A DNA stretch of 45,324 nt from Cellulomonas triticagri (GTDB lineage Bacteria; Actinomycetota; Actinomycetes; Actinomycetales; Cellulomonadaceae), in NCBI RefSeq assembly GCF_003696205.1, contig NZ_RFFI01000019.1, positions 1-45,324 of the forward strand. Reading direction: 5' to 3'. The position numbers and the translations under genes were made by a program. Positions 1 through 9,400 of this stretch are shown here, piece by piece (the stretch's first letter is position 1; every line of letters starts with the position of its first letter). Below the pieces are notes generated by a model, which saw only the letters and a program-made list of their open reading frames with translations, searched no databases and was not told the DNA's origin.

Positions 1-1
1 C

Positions 2-1381
2 GCCGTCGCGGCGCGCCGCCGGGCCGGCAACGCCCACGTGGGCGACGACCTGCCGAGCCTCGGCGGGCGCCTGGCCCGGCGTCGCGCGGCGTGGGGGCGG
101 CTGCGGGCCGGGATGTGGGGACCGGTCGGTGTCGCGACTCCTGTGCACGTGACCTCGGCGGCGCGGATCGGGGTGCTGACGAGCTTCTGCGTGCCGCAGG
201 CCTCGGCGATCCCCGGCCCGGTGATCGGGCTCGAGGTCACCACGCGGGCGCCGTTCACGTTCGACCCCTGGGGGGTTTACCCGCACCTGGCCACGTCCCC
301 GTGCATGCTGATCTGTGGGCTGCAGGGCTCGGGCAAGTCCTTCGGCACGAAGGTCACCATGGCCCGCCTGGTCGAAGATCTGGGCCGGCAGGTCATCGTG
401 TCCTCCGACCCGAACGGCGAGTGGTCCGCCCTCGCCGAGGGCTTCGACGGGCAGGTCATCCACCTCGGTCCGGGCACGGGCACCGTGATCTGCCCCCTCG
501 ACGAAGGCCACCGCCCTGCGCAGGTCGCACCCGAGGACTGGCGGCGCGCGGTCGACCTGCGCCGGTCCCAGGCGCTGGAGTCCATCGCGTCGATCCTGCG
601 CTCCGGGGCGCTGGACGACGAAGAGCGCACCGTGCTGGACACCGCCGTCGAGCACATGGCCACCGGCGCCCTGACCCCCACGATCGCCGCCCTCGTCGAC
701 TGGCTCGACGACCCGCCCACCGAGCTGACCGACCGCGCCGGGACCGACGCCCCGCGGCGGATGTCGCTGGTGTTCACCCGGTTGACCCGCGGCCCCATGG
801 CCGGGATGTTCGACCACCACTCGACCACCGCCCTGGACCCCGCGGCGCCGATGATCGCGATCAACACCAGCGGCCTGGGCGGCGCCGGCGACACCGTCCG
901 GCAGATCGCCGCGGCGTGCACCTCGGCGTGGATCGACACCACCCTGCGCGGGCGCGACGGGCGCTGGCGGGTCGTGGTCTGCGAAGAAGGCTGGGACGAG
1001 CTGCGGAACCCCGCCCAGGCGCAGGCCATGGACGACCGGATCCGCCTGGCCGGGCACCTGCGGTGCGCGTCGGTGCTGATCATTCACGAGCTGAAGGACG
1101 TCGAGATCTTCGGGCAGGCCGGGTCCGCGCACCGGGGCCTGGTCGAACGGGTGCTGTCCAAGTGCGCGATCAAGGTCCTGTACCGGCAGTCCTCGGACTG
1201 CATGGATGCCGTCCACCGCATCGCCAAGCCCACCTCCACGGCCGCCGAGCTGCTGCTCACCCTCCCGCAGGGCCAGGGCATTTGGTGCATCGGCACCACC
1301 ACTCCCATGTGGGTGCAACCCCTGGCGGGTCCCACGCTGGCCGCCCTGATCAACACCGACGCCGGAAGGACCGGACGATGA
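2..1381 (+). CDS. VirB4/TraC-like conjugation ATPase, 5' partial
   Basis: The frame is open to the window edge, so the gene begins to the left; the first start codon inside is GTG at 38. Counting from there, a Walker A motif GLQGSGKS is at residues 94-101. A Walker-B-like strand ending in CEEGWDEL is near residue 315. The protein matches the C-terminal ATPase half of VirB4/TraC-type proteins of actinobacterial conjugative elements, which power assembly of the type IV secretion channel at the inner membrane. The N-terminal half typical of VirB4 would lie outside the window. It overlaps the next gene by ATGA and heads a coupled series that includes a VirD4-like protein, which supports a transfer role. 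The family call is from motif and context; the exact subfamily is not certain. Confidence 0.85.
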   Translation, partial: AVAARRRAGNAHVGDDLPSLGGRLARRRAAWGRLRAGMWGPVGVATPVHVTSAARIGVLTSFCVPQASAIPGPVIGLEVTTRAPFTFDPWGVYPHLATSPCMLICGLQGSGKSFGTKVTMARLVEDLGRQVIVSSDPNGEWSALAEGFDGQVIHLGPGTGTVICPLDEGHRPAQVAPEDWRRAVDLRRSQALESIASILRSGALDDEERTVLDTAVEHMATGALTPTIAALVDWLDDPPTELTDRAGTDAPRRMSLVFTRLTRGPMAGMFDHHSTTALDPAAPMIAINTSGLGGAGDTVRQIAAACTSAWIDTTLRGRDGRWRVVVCEEGWDELRNPAQAQAMDDRIRLAGHLRCASVLIIHELKDVEIFGQAGSAHRGLVERVLSKCAIKVLYRQSSDCMDAVHRIAKPTSTAAELLLTLPQGQGIWCIGTTTPMWVQPLAGPTLAALINTDAGRTGR

Positions 1382-1623
1382 CCCACCACCTCGCCCCCGC
1401 CACCCGCACGCGAGACCTCCAGCAGATCGGGGCGCGCGACCGCCACCTCGTCCTCGAGATCGAGGAGGTCCACACGCTCGCAGGCCCGGAGCACCGCCGG
1501 GGGCGGGACATCGTCGAGGTGTGGTGCCGCGTCGGGCGCCGGCCGGCGTCGCGGCGCCTCGCGGAGCTCCTCGACGACGTCGCGCCCGCAGGCGTCGACC
1601 CGAGCGACGGGTGGCCCCGGTGA
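1378..1623 (+). CDS. small hypothetical protein of the transfer operon
   Basis: This 81-aa protein starts at an ATG that overlaps the stop of the ATPase gene (ATGA), so it is probably translated by coupling. It is polar and rich in Arg, Glu and Asp, with no signal peptide, membrane segment or recognisable domain. Its stop overlaps the GTG start of the next gene (GTGA). The tight packing between a VirB4-like and a VirD4-like gene argues that it is real and acts in transfer. No function is assigned. Confidence 0.6.
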   Translation: MTHHLAPATRTRDLQQIGARDRHLVLEIEEVHTLAGPEHRRGRDIVEVWCRVGRRPASRRLAELLDDVAPAGVDPSDGWPR

Positions 1624-2270
1624 GCCCCGCCCGCCCGCACACCGGCGCCGAGCCCGACGACATCGAACCGCCCCCGCCCATCGCCCGGCCCGCAGCCACC
1701 GGCGGCGCAGACGGCGTCCGGAAGGCCGCACGGGTGCTGGGTGTCGGTGTGGGTGCTGCGCGCACGGCCGCGCGCCGCTACCTGCCGGTCTACCGGTGGG
1801 CCGCCGAGCTGTCCGACACCACCATCGCCGCGGCCGTGGTCGCGGGGTGGGGCGTGTGGCTGCTCGGTGGGCTGCTGGTGGTCGTGGCCCGACTGCCCGG
1901 CTCCGCGCTGGTCGGCGCGGTGCTGGCCGTCGGGCTGCTGGCAGGCGACGCCGCGCTGGTGTCGTGGTGGATGGGCTACCGGCGCGCCGGCGCCCGGCTG
2001 CGCCACGAGATCCTCGCCCGAACCCAGATCGCCGCAGGGCGCGAGCTAGCCGACTCCCCGCTGGCCGGCGCGCAGGTCGCCGCCCTCGGCCAGCAGATCC
2101 GCCCCACCCTCGCCGCTGGCCTGGCCAGCGGTGTCGGCGTGGTGCGAGTGCCGGCCGCGGTCGGACCGAGTGGGACGGCGCGGCCGCTGCGCCCCGGAAC
2201 CCTGCCCGACTGCCCCGTTTTCACCAGCGGGCCGACGGCTGCCGCGGGGCGGGCGGTGGGTCGTGGGTAG
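1620..2270 (+). CDS. two-TM membrane protein of the transfer operon
   Basis: The GTG start at 1620 overlaps the previous stop (GTGA), giving 216 aa. The first 60 residues are polar, with Pro- and Arg-rich stretches. Two hydrophobic segments follow, at about residues 68-91 and 96-118, then an Ala/Arg-rich tail. It lies just upstream of a coupling ATPase that has no membrane segments of its own. A membrane anchor or partner for that ATPase is therefore an attractive inference, but no conserved domain is recognised. A longer in-frame start at 1521 would overlap the previous gene and is less likely. Confidence 0.65.
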   Translation: MSPARPHTGAEPDDIEPPPPIARPAATGGADGVRKAARVLGVGVGAARTAARRYLPVYRWAAELSDTTIAAAVVAGWGVWLLGGLLVVVARLPGSALVGAVLAVGLLAGDAALVSWWMGYRRAGARLRHEILARTQIAAGRELADSPLAGAQVAALGQQIRPTLAAGLASGVGVVRVPAAVGPSGTARPLRPGTLPDCPVFTSGPTAAAGRAVGRG

Positions 2271-2421
2271 CCGGTGGCTGGCCTCGTTGCGGGTGCTGGG
2301 CAACGCCGGTCCCGCCCGCGCGGCTCGCACCCGCCGTGGCGTCGCCGTGCGCCGTGCGGCCCGTCCCGCCAAGCAGCCCACGACCGCGAACCAGAGCACG
2401 TCGACGCGAGGAGCACCGTGA
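2263..2421 (+). CDS. possible small basic protein
   Basis: A 52-aa frame could start at GTG 2263 within the end of the preceding gene and stop at 2419-2421, overlapping the ATG of the coupling ATPase. The product is strongly basic (many Arg) and ends with a polar tail. It fills the 150-bp gap between its neighbours and is coupled at both ends, which is the only support. It may be non-coding leader sequence. Confidence 0.3.
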   Translation: MGSRWLASLRVLGNAGPARAARTRRGVAVRRAARPAKQPTTANQSTSTRGAP

Positions 2422-3890
2422 TGGACGCGAAGACCGCAACCCGGCTCGGTCAGCTCGCCCGGGCCGTCGCCGGACCCCAGGTCGGACAGGTTCGAGATCC
2501 CGGCGCGCTGGTCCCCGGGCGGGTGGCGCTTCCGCTCGGGGTCTCGCGCAGCGTGCCGCTGTGGGTGTCGTTGGAGCGGTGCGTGTACGTCTTGGGCGCT
2601 GCCCGCTCGGGCAAGGGCACGCTGGTGGTGGTGCCGTTCATCCTGGCCGCCCCGGGCGCCGTGGTGACCACGAGCACCCGGACGGACAACCTGCGCCTCA
2701 CTGCGGCGTGCCGGGCGCGGATGGGGCCGGTGGAGGTGTTCAACCTCGACGGCGTCGGGGATCTGCCGCACACCGTGAACTGGGCGCCCCTGGAAGGCTG
2801 CGCCGACCCTGCGGTCGCTCAGCGCCGGGCACGGACGTTGGTCGCCGCGACGGGGATGTCCGGGGAGAACGCCCCCTGGGCGACCACCTCGGCGTCGATC
2901 GTGCAGGCGCTGCTGCACGCCGCGGCGCTGGAGGGCCGCACGATCGCCGACGTCTACACCTGGTCGCGGTCTCCGGCCAAGGCCGACGAGGCCATGCGCA
3001 TCCTGGAGACCCGAGGGCTCGGCGACGCCTGGCACCTGACGATCGCGCAGGTCCGCGAGGAGGACCCGCGGATGCGGGCGAACAAGTGGTTCGGGGTCGA
3101 CAACGCGTTCGCCGGGCTGGCCGTGAAGTCCGTGCGCGACCGCCTCGTGCCCACCCCCGCTGCCGCGTTCGACACGAGCGCGTTCCTCGCCCGGTCAGGC
3201 ACCTGCTACATGCTCGCGCGCGGCGCCGACGCGAACTCCGGCGCCGGCGCGGGGACCGTCGGGGCCTCCACGGCGGGGACGGTGGGTGGCTTCTACTCGC
3301 TGTTCCTGGACCACGTCACCGAGACGGCCCGCCAGCTCTCCCAGACCTCGCTCGGGGGGCGCCTGGATCCGCCGCTGACGATCGTGGCCGACGAGCTCGC
3401 GCACATCGACCCCTGGCCCGCTGCGGTGCGCATGTCCGCCGCCGGTGGTGGTGAGGGCATCCAGCTGGTCATGGTGTTCCAGTCCCGCAACCAGGCCGCG
3501 GCCGCCTACGGGCAGCACGCCGAGGCGACGATGTGGGACAACGCGACCAACGTCATCCTCGGCGGCGGGAAGTCCGAGGACTACCTGGGCGCCCTGTCCC
3601 GCTCGCTCGGCGAGCACGAGCAGACCCGCACCCGCACGTCGTTCTCCAGCCGCGACCTGTTCGGTCGGGACACCTCCGTGGACGCTGAGTGGCGCCCCGC
3701 GGTGTCCGTCGACGAGCTGCGGCGCCTGCCCGTGGGAACCGCCCTGGTGATCCAGGACCGGACTCGGCCGATCCTGACCGACCTCACCCCGTACTGGCAC
3801 GGCCCCCACGCGCCGTGCACCACCGCCTCGGCCGACTGGCACGCCGCCCACCCTGGGCACGTCCTGACGTCCCGGCAGGTGCCCGCATGA
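2421..3890 (+). CDS. type IV coupling protein (VirD4/TraG-like ATPase)
   Basis: This 489-aa protein starts at ATG 2421, 7 nt after AGGAG (2409-2413). It has a Walker A motif GAARSGKGT at residues 59-67 and a Walker B strand followed by DEL (D324, E325). The C-terminal part contains the FQSRNQ and WDNATNVILGGGKSEDY segments typical of VirD4/TraG proteins. Such ATPases bring the relaxase-DNA complex to the secretion channel at the inner membrane. Unlike classical VirD4 it has no N-terminal transmembrane segments; the 2-TM protein just upstream may supply the membrane link (inference). Its stop overlaps the next start by ATGA. Confidence 0.9.
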   Translation: MDAKTATRLGQLARAVAGPQVGQVRDPGALVPGRVALPLGVSRSVPLWVSLERCVYVLGAARSGKGTLVVVPFILAAPGAVVTTSTRTDNLRLTAACRARMGPVEVFNLDGVGDLPHTVNWAPLEGCADPAVAQRRARTLVAATGMSGENAPWATTSASIVQALLHAAALEGRTIADVYTWSRSPAKADEAMRILETRGLGDAWHLTIAQVREEDPRMRANKWFGVDNAFAGLAVKSVRDRLVPTPAAAFDTSAFLARSGTCYMLARGADANSGAGAGTVGASTAGTVGGFYSLFLDHVTETARQLSQTSLGGRLDPPLTIVADELAHIDPWPAAVRMSAAGGGEGIQLVMVFQSRNQAAAAYGQHAEATMWDNATNVILGGGKSEDYLGALSRSLGEHEQTRTRTSFSSRDLFGRDTSVDAEWRPAVSVDELRRLPVGTALVIQDRTRPILTDLTPYWHGPHAPCTTASADWHAAHPGHVLTSRQVPA

Positions 3891-4558
3891 CCCACTACGA
3901 CGACCACGACCGGGACGAGTACGACGACGTCGAGCCGCCGCCGGCGGACCCGGGCGACCGGGCCGACCTCGAGGACCTGCTCGCCGAGCCGGCCAGCCCC
4001 GCCCCGCGACCGCGCTCCGGCCGAAAAGGTACGGCTGGTCCCGGCGTCGACCCGGTGGAGCGGCGGCTGGTGCTGCTCACGGAGTTCTGGGGACACGGCG
4101 ACCCCGGGGTGTTCGCCTGGATGGACGCCGACCCCGCCACCCGCCACGCCGCCCTGATCCGCTTGGCGCGGTTCGTCGAGTGGGTGATCTCGACGTTCGA
4201 GGTCCGGGAGATCAAGCCCTGCTGGACCGCGCACCCCTCGGTGGTGGTCGAGCTGTGGGCCCTGGAGCGCCTGCACCACGCCACCCACGTCACCAACGCC
4301 GACGACGGCGCCGCGCCCGTCGTGTTCTACAACCAGCTGCCGGTCACCCGCGCCCGGCTGCGCACCGACACCGGCATGGACGCCTGCACCACCACCGACC
4401 ACACCGTCCCCGTCCGCGAACTCGCCGACCGGGTCGCCGCCCGACGAGCGACCTACGACACGACCGAACGCTGGACGGCGACCTGGGCCTGGCCGAGCGT
4501 CGACGACGCCGGCGAGTCCGTCGTACCACCACCTCACGCCCAAGGACCACGCCCATGA
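3887..4558 (+). CDS. DUF4913-like protein of actinobacterial conjugative elements
   Basis: A 223-aa protein whose ATG overlaps the preceding stop (ATGA). The first 50 residues are acidic and Pro-rich and probably disordered. From about residue 65 on it has the features of DUF4913: a segment with FVEWVISTF, then CWTAHPSVVVELWALERL and a VFYNQLPVTRARL segment. DUF4913 genes are common in actinobacterial plasmids and integrative elements next to coupling ATPases; their biochemical role is unknown to me. It is soluble, with no membrane segment. The assignment rests on pattern resemblance and position. Confidence 0.6.
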   Translation: MTHYDDHDRDEYDDVEPPPADPGDRADLEDLLAEPASPAPRPRSGRKGTAGPGVDPVERRLVLLTEFWGHGDPGVFAWMDADPATRHAALIRLARFVEWVISTFEVREIKPCWTAHPSVVVELWALERLHHATHVTNADDGAAPVVFYNQLPVTRARLRTDTGMDACTTTDHTVPVRELADRVAARRATYDTTERWTATWAWPSVDDAGESVVPPPHAQGPRP

Positions 4559-6273
4559 ACCAGCCCCCCATCCACGGCGAGGACGTGGTCGACGCCGAAG
4601 TCGTCCCCGACACCCCAGACAGCGTCGCCCCGGACGCGCCGTGCGACGTGACCACGACCGACACGACCATGGACACGACCGGCGGCGACGTCGCGGAGGG
4701 CGGGTTGGCGGCCCAGCTCGCCGCCGGACGCGCCGCGCTGAGCGCCGCCCAGGACACGGCAGCCAAGCCGCGCCGCGGGCTGGGGCGCAAGCCCCGCCGC
4801 CCCCGGCCCGGGCCCCCAACCGCCACCGACACGGACGCACCGGGTCCGGTGAACCCCGGCACGCGATCCAACCCCGCCGCGGCGGCCGTCACCCCCGATG
4901 CCCCCGCAGTGCCCCGGCCGGAGCCGGCTGTGGCACCCGAGGCCCACCAGCCCCCGGCGCCGGACCTGCAGCGAGGGCCCGCGCCCGTGTCCGCCGCGGT
5001 GCCAGACACTCGCCGCGTCGACGCCGCCCCGACCTTCGACACCGCACCGGGGCCCGAGGCGGCACCGCCGGAGATGATCGACACCCCCGAGATGACCGGT
5101 AACGGGGGGCCGTCCGACGACGTGGACGGCGCTGGTGGCCTGGACGTGGTCGACCTGGTCGCAGGTCTGGCCGAACGGACCCGCGTCGCCGAGGCAGCCA
5201 CCGCGACCGCCCGCGCCGACGCGCAGGTCTGGCGGGAGCAGGTCCAGGCCGCCCGCGCCGAGGCCGCCGAGACGCGAACCGCCCTCGACGCGGCGCTGGC
5301 TGACGTCGAGCGAGCGCGCGCCGAGACTGCCTGTGCCCACGCGCAGGCGGCTGCCGCGCGCGACCGGCTCGCCGAGCTGACGGCGGCCATCACCCAGCAC
5401 GCCACCACCACGAAGCGCCCCACCCCGCCCACCGGATCCGCGATTCCCGACGGCCCCGAGGTACCCGGCCCGTGTGACGGCGCCGCGTGCGTCGACCCCG
5501 GCGACGAAACGGGCGCGGGCGAGGTCGACCCGCAGCGCGAGCCCGGTGGCGACGAGCACCGCCAGGCCCTCGAGGCCAGCGCGGGCGAGGCTCCCAGTGG
5601 TCGGGGGCCGCGGCGAGGCCGGGTCGCGATGGGCGTCGCCGCCGTGGTCGTCGTGGTGACGTGCGTGGCAGTGGTGCTGTGGCCTCGCACCGCGACCGAG
5701 TCCACCGCGGTGCTGCGCCCGACCGCGACCACCGCCCCGCCGTCCCCGACACCGACGCCGACTCCCAGCGAGGTGTCGGACGACGACGTCACCGACCCCT
5801 CGGCCGAGGCTGAGGCGGAAGCCGCGGCGCAGGCGCAGGCCGACCAGGCTGCCGCCGACGCCCGAGCCGCGGCCGAGCAGCAGGCACGGGCCGAGCGCCG
5901 GGCCGCGGCGGACGAGCAAGCCGCCGCCGCTGCTGCCGCGCGGGCGGCCGAGCAGCAGGTCTCTGCCGATCAGCAGTCGTCCGCCGCGCGGTCGGCGGCG
6001 GGTGACCAGCAGCCTGTCACCCGGCCGCAGGCGCCGGCCGCTCGGGCGAGCACCTCCCAGACCGTGACCTGTACGGGCGCGGCGTCGGTGACGTTCACCG
6101 CCACCGGCGGTGGCACCGTCGAGCTGTCCGCCGGCGGGCAGCACGCCACCGTGCCCGGGACGGCGACCCTGACCGTGAGCACCGGGCCGGGTGCGGTGAC
6201 CGCCTCGGCGTCGGCCGAGCAGTCGGTGTCGATCGCGCACACCTGGGCTGCCGCGGGCGGCACCTGCGCGTGA
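4555..6273 (+). CDS. single-TM coiled-coil protein of the transfer operon
   Basis: A 572-aa protein, coupled by ATGA to the previous gene. Residues 1-200 are Pro/Asp/Ala-rich and probably disordered. Residues 201-281 form an Ala/Glu/Arg coiled coil. A single membrane segment lies at about 357-378. An Ala/Gln-rich helical stretch follows, then a small C-terminal beta-rich domain (about 502-572) with one Cys near each end (about 505 and 571) that could form a disulfide. This predicts a cytoplasmic coiled coil and an exported tail. It is the last gene of the coupled transfer series and could link the coupling complex to the cell envelope (inference). No named family is recognised. Confidence 0.7.
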   Translation: MNQPPIHGEDVVDAEVVPDTPDSVAPDAPCDVTTTDTTMDTTGGDVAEGGLAAQLAAGRAALSAAQDTAAKPRRGLGRKPRRPRPGPPTATDTDAPGPVNPGTRSNPAAAAVTPDAPAVPRPEPAVAPEAHQPPAPDLQRGPAPVSAAVPDTRRVDAAPTFDTAPGPEAAPPEMIDTPEMTGNGGPSDDVDGAGGLDVVDLVAGLAERTRVAEAATATARADAQVWREQVQAARAEAAETRTALDAALADVERARAETACAHAQAAAARDRLAELTAAITQHATTTKRPTPPTGSAIPDGPEVPGPCDGAACVDPGDETGAGEVDPQREPGGDEHRQALEASAGEAPSGRGPRRGRVAMGVAAVVVVVTCVAVVLWPRTATESTAVLRPTATTAPPSPTPTPTPSEVSDDDVTDPSAEAEAEAAAQAQADQAAADARAAAEQQARAERRAAADEQAAAAAAARAAEQQVSADQQSSAARSAAGDQQPVTRPQAPAARASTSQTVTCTGAASVTFTATGGGTVELSAGGQHATVPGTATLTVSTGPGAVTASASAEQSVSIAHTWAAAGGTCA

Positions 6274-6320
6274 ACCGCGCCCTGAGCTCAGCGGCGGCGC
6301 GGTCGTGCTGAGTCCAAGCC

Positions 6321-6395
6321 GGTAGGACGCGGGGAAGGGCGGCGCGAGGTTCCCTAGGCTCCCCAGCCGATCGCGTCGCGTCCCCGCGTCCTACC
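6321..6395. terminator. large nested hairpin between convergent genes
   Basis: Bases 6321-6335 and 6381-6395 are a perfect 15-bp inverted repeat. Inside it, 6340-6347 and 6371-6378 pair over 8 positions with one G-U. The apical loop 6348-6370 holds the palindrome CCTAGG. It lies between the stop of the coiled-coil gene (6273) and the stop of the opposing helicase gene (6411). It would act in either direction and is most simply a bidirectional terminator, though it has no T-tract. Confidence 0.6.
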
Positions 6396-6410
6396 TCTGT
6401 TCGAGCCCGC

Positions 6411-9400
6411 TCACCCGGGGCCAGTGGTGCCGGGCCCGGCTCCGGGCCCCGGACGACCGTGGCCGGTGCGCACCGCGTCCAGCCACGGCCGCGCGCCCGG
6501 CGACGCGGTCGGGTCGGGCCCGCTGCCCGCGTCGGCGTCGGGTGGGTTGAGCAGCGCGTCGATGCGGGCGAGGTCGGCGCGCGCCTCGCCCAGCTCGCGG
6601 GCGTACTTGAACCCGCCGGCGGCGGCTTGCTCGACGTGGTCGAGGTCGCGGTGGGCGGTGGCGATCTCGGTGCGGACCGTCTCAGCGAGGGCGGGCAGCC
6701 GCTCGATGCGGTTCTCGATCTGCCGGACCAGGCCGATGCCCTCACCGGCAGCGGTCTCGACGTCGACGCGCCAGGTGGTGCGCGGGACCCCGGCGAGCTG
6801 GAACAGGAACCCTGGCTCGCGCAGGGTGAGCGCGCCGGTGCGGGGCGCGACGGCCGCGGTGATGGTGTGCCCGCCGACCTCGCAGACCACCCCGAGCGGG
6901 CGGTCGTTGAAGGTGTGGCTGACTGTCGCTCCGGCGTGGGCGTTCACCCACTGCCGCAACGCGGCCGCGGCGTCCGCGCGGGCGGTGTGCCGGGTCGCGC
7001 CGGTGGTCAGCGCGAACTGCTCGCCGGCCGTCGACGTCGCGCGTTGCACAGCGGCGCTCAGGACGGGCAGGTCGGCCTCGGCGGTGGCGAGCAGGGCGCT
7101 GGTGCGTTGGCGGTCGCGGCTCAGGTGGACCTGGTTGCGGTGGTACGCGCGCTCCAGCCGCTCGTACTTCGTGACGGCCTGCAGCGCCTTCTCGCGCTCC
7201 ATGACCAGTGGGTTGCCTGAGGCGAGGGCCTTGACCTCGGCGAACGAGAGGGCGGAGTCGCCGATGTCCTCGATCTCGCGTACGTCCAGGCGCCCGCGCA
7301 TGACCTGGGCGATGAACTTCGCCTTGCGTTCGACGGTCTGCCAGGAGTACGCGTCGAAGGACCGTTCGGTGACCCACCGGTAGATCTCGATCTGCGGGTT
7401 CTGGTTGCCCTGGCGCAGGATCCGCCCGTCGCGCTGCTCGAGGTCGGCAGGTCGCCACGGGCAGTCCAGGTGGTGCAGGGCGATGGCCCGGGTCTGGACG
7501 TTGGTGCCGACGCCCATCTTCTGGGTGGAGCCGACCAGCACCGAGACGTGCCCGGCGCGCGCGGCGGCGAACAGGCGGGCCTTGTCGGCGTCCTTGGCGG
7601 CCTCGTGGATGAACCGCACCTGCTCGCGCGGCATCCCTCGACGCACCAGCTGGTCGCGCAGCTCGTCGTAGACGTTCCAGTTCGCCGACGGGGTGCCCAG
7701 ATCGCAGAACACGATCTGCAGCGCGCCCGGGACCGGGGCCTGGTCCCCGGTGGTCGGGTCGGCGTAGACGCGGTCGCGGTTGGTCGACCAGATCGCGTGG
7801 ATGCGGTCGGCCGCGGACTCGACCTTGTTGTCCTCGGTGCGGGCTCCCGCGGCCAGGCGCAGGTCGAGGGCGGCCTTGCGGCCGTCGGTGGTGATCTTCA
7901 GCATGTTGTCTTCTGCCGGGTCGACCAGGCGGGCCTGGACTTCGTCGGCACGCTTGCCGAGCCAGCCCACGTACTCCAGGAGCTCGTCCGAGGGCGGCAG
8001 GATCATCGTGCGCGGCCCGCGTGTCCCGTCGGGTCGCTCCGCGATGAGCGGCCGGTCGAGGTTGAGGTCGGCGGCGGTCTTGACGTCGGCGAACGTGTGC
8101 CAGGTGCGCAGCATCTCCGGGACGTTCTGGAACCGCGCGAACCGGGACTTCTGCTTGTACCCGCCGGTCACGGACATCTCGATCTCGGTGACGACCTGCC
8201 CGAAGGTCGCAGCCCAGGCGTCGAACTCCTGCACCCCGGCCGCGCGCAGCAGGTCCGGGCGCATGAGCCGGGTCATCACGTGGGCCTCGGTGACGCTGTT
8301 CGCGATCGGGGTCGCGGTCGCGCCGGTCACGACGCGCTCGCCGTGGCGGGCGCGCAGGTACTCCAGCTTCATGTGCAGGTCGGTGGCTCGTTGGGACCCA
8401 GCGATCGCGGCGTCAGGGATGTTGGAGACGGTCATCAGGTTCTTGAAGTCGTGGAGCTCGTCGACCACGACGTAGTCGATGCCGGTCTCCTCGAACGTGA
8501 TGCCCGGGTCTTGCGGGGAGTCCAGGCGAGCACGGACCCTCTCCTCGATCGCGGCGACGCGCTTCTCCAGGCGCTTGACCGTCCCGGAGCCCTTCTCCTC
8601 GGCCAGGCGCTCGAGCATGGCCCGCACGCCAGCCATCTCGGTGCTCATGTACTCGGCCTCGGTGGCGCGGGACACCGGGATGCGTTCGAACGCGCCACGG
8701 GTCATGAGGATCGCGTCCCAGTCGCCGGTCGCGGCCCGCGCGACGAACCTGCGGCGGCCGTCGCCGGCGAGGTCCTCACCGGAGGCCGCCAGGAGCCGGG
8801 CGCTGGGGTAGAGCTGGAGCCACTCGCGGGTGAACTGTTCGAGCATGTGGTTCGGGAGGTTGACGACCGGCTTGTTCACCAACCCCAGGCGACGCAGCTC
8901 CATGACGCCCATGGCCATCTCGGCGGTCTTGCCCGCACCGACCTCGTGGAACAGCCCGACGGCGGGCTCGGCGATCATCCGCGCGACGGCGGTGCGCTGG
9001 TGGGGGCGCGGGGTGAACGTCTCGACCAGTCCCGGCAGGGTCAGCCGCTGGCCCTGCTCGGTGTAGTCCCGCAGCACCAGGGCGTTGAACTGGCGGTTGT
9101 AGACCCCCGCCAGGCGCGCAGCACGCTCAGGGTCCTCCCACACCCACTCCGCGAACCGCTCCTGCAGAGCGCCGGCCTTCTCCCGGGCCGCTTCGGTCTC
9201 GGTCGGGTTCAGCACCCGACCGCCGTCCTCGGTCGGGTCGGTGACCTGCACCTGACGCTGCTCCAGGACCGCCTTCAGGATCACCGGCGCCGACATGCGG
9301 GCGGTGCCCCACTCGCTGGTCGCCTGGATCGAGTGGGTGCGGGCCTTGACCTCCCAGATCGCCCCTCCGGCGTGGATCACCCGCGCCTCGGGGTCGCCCA

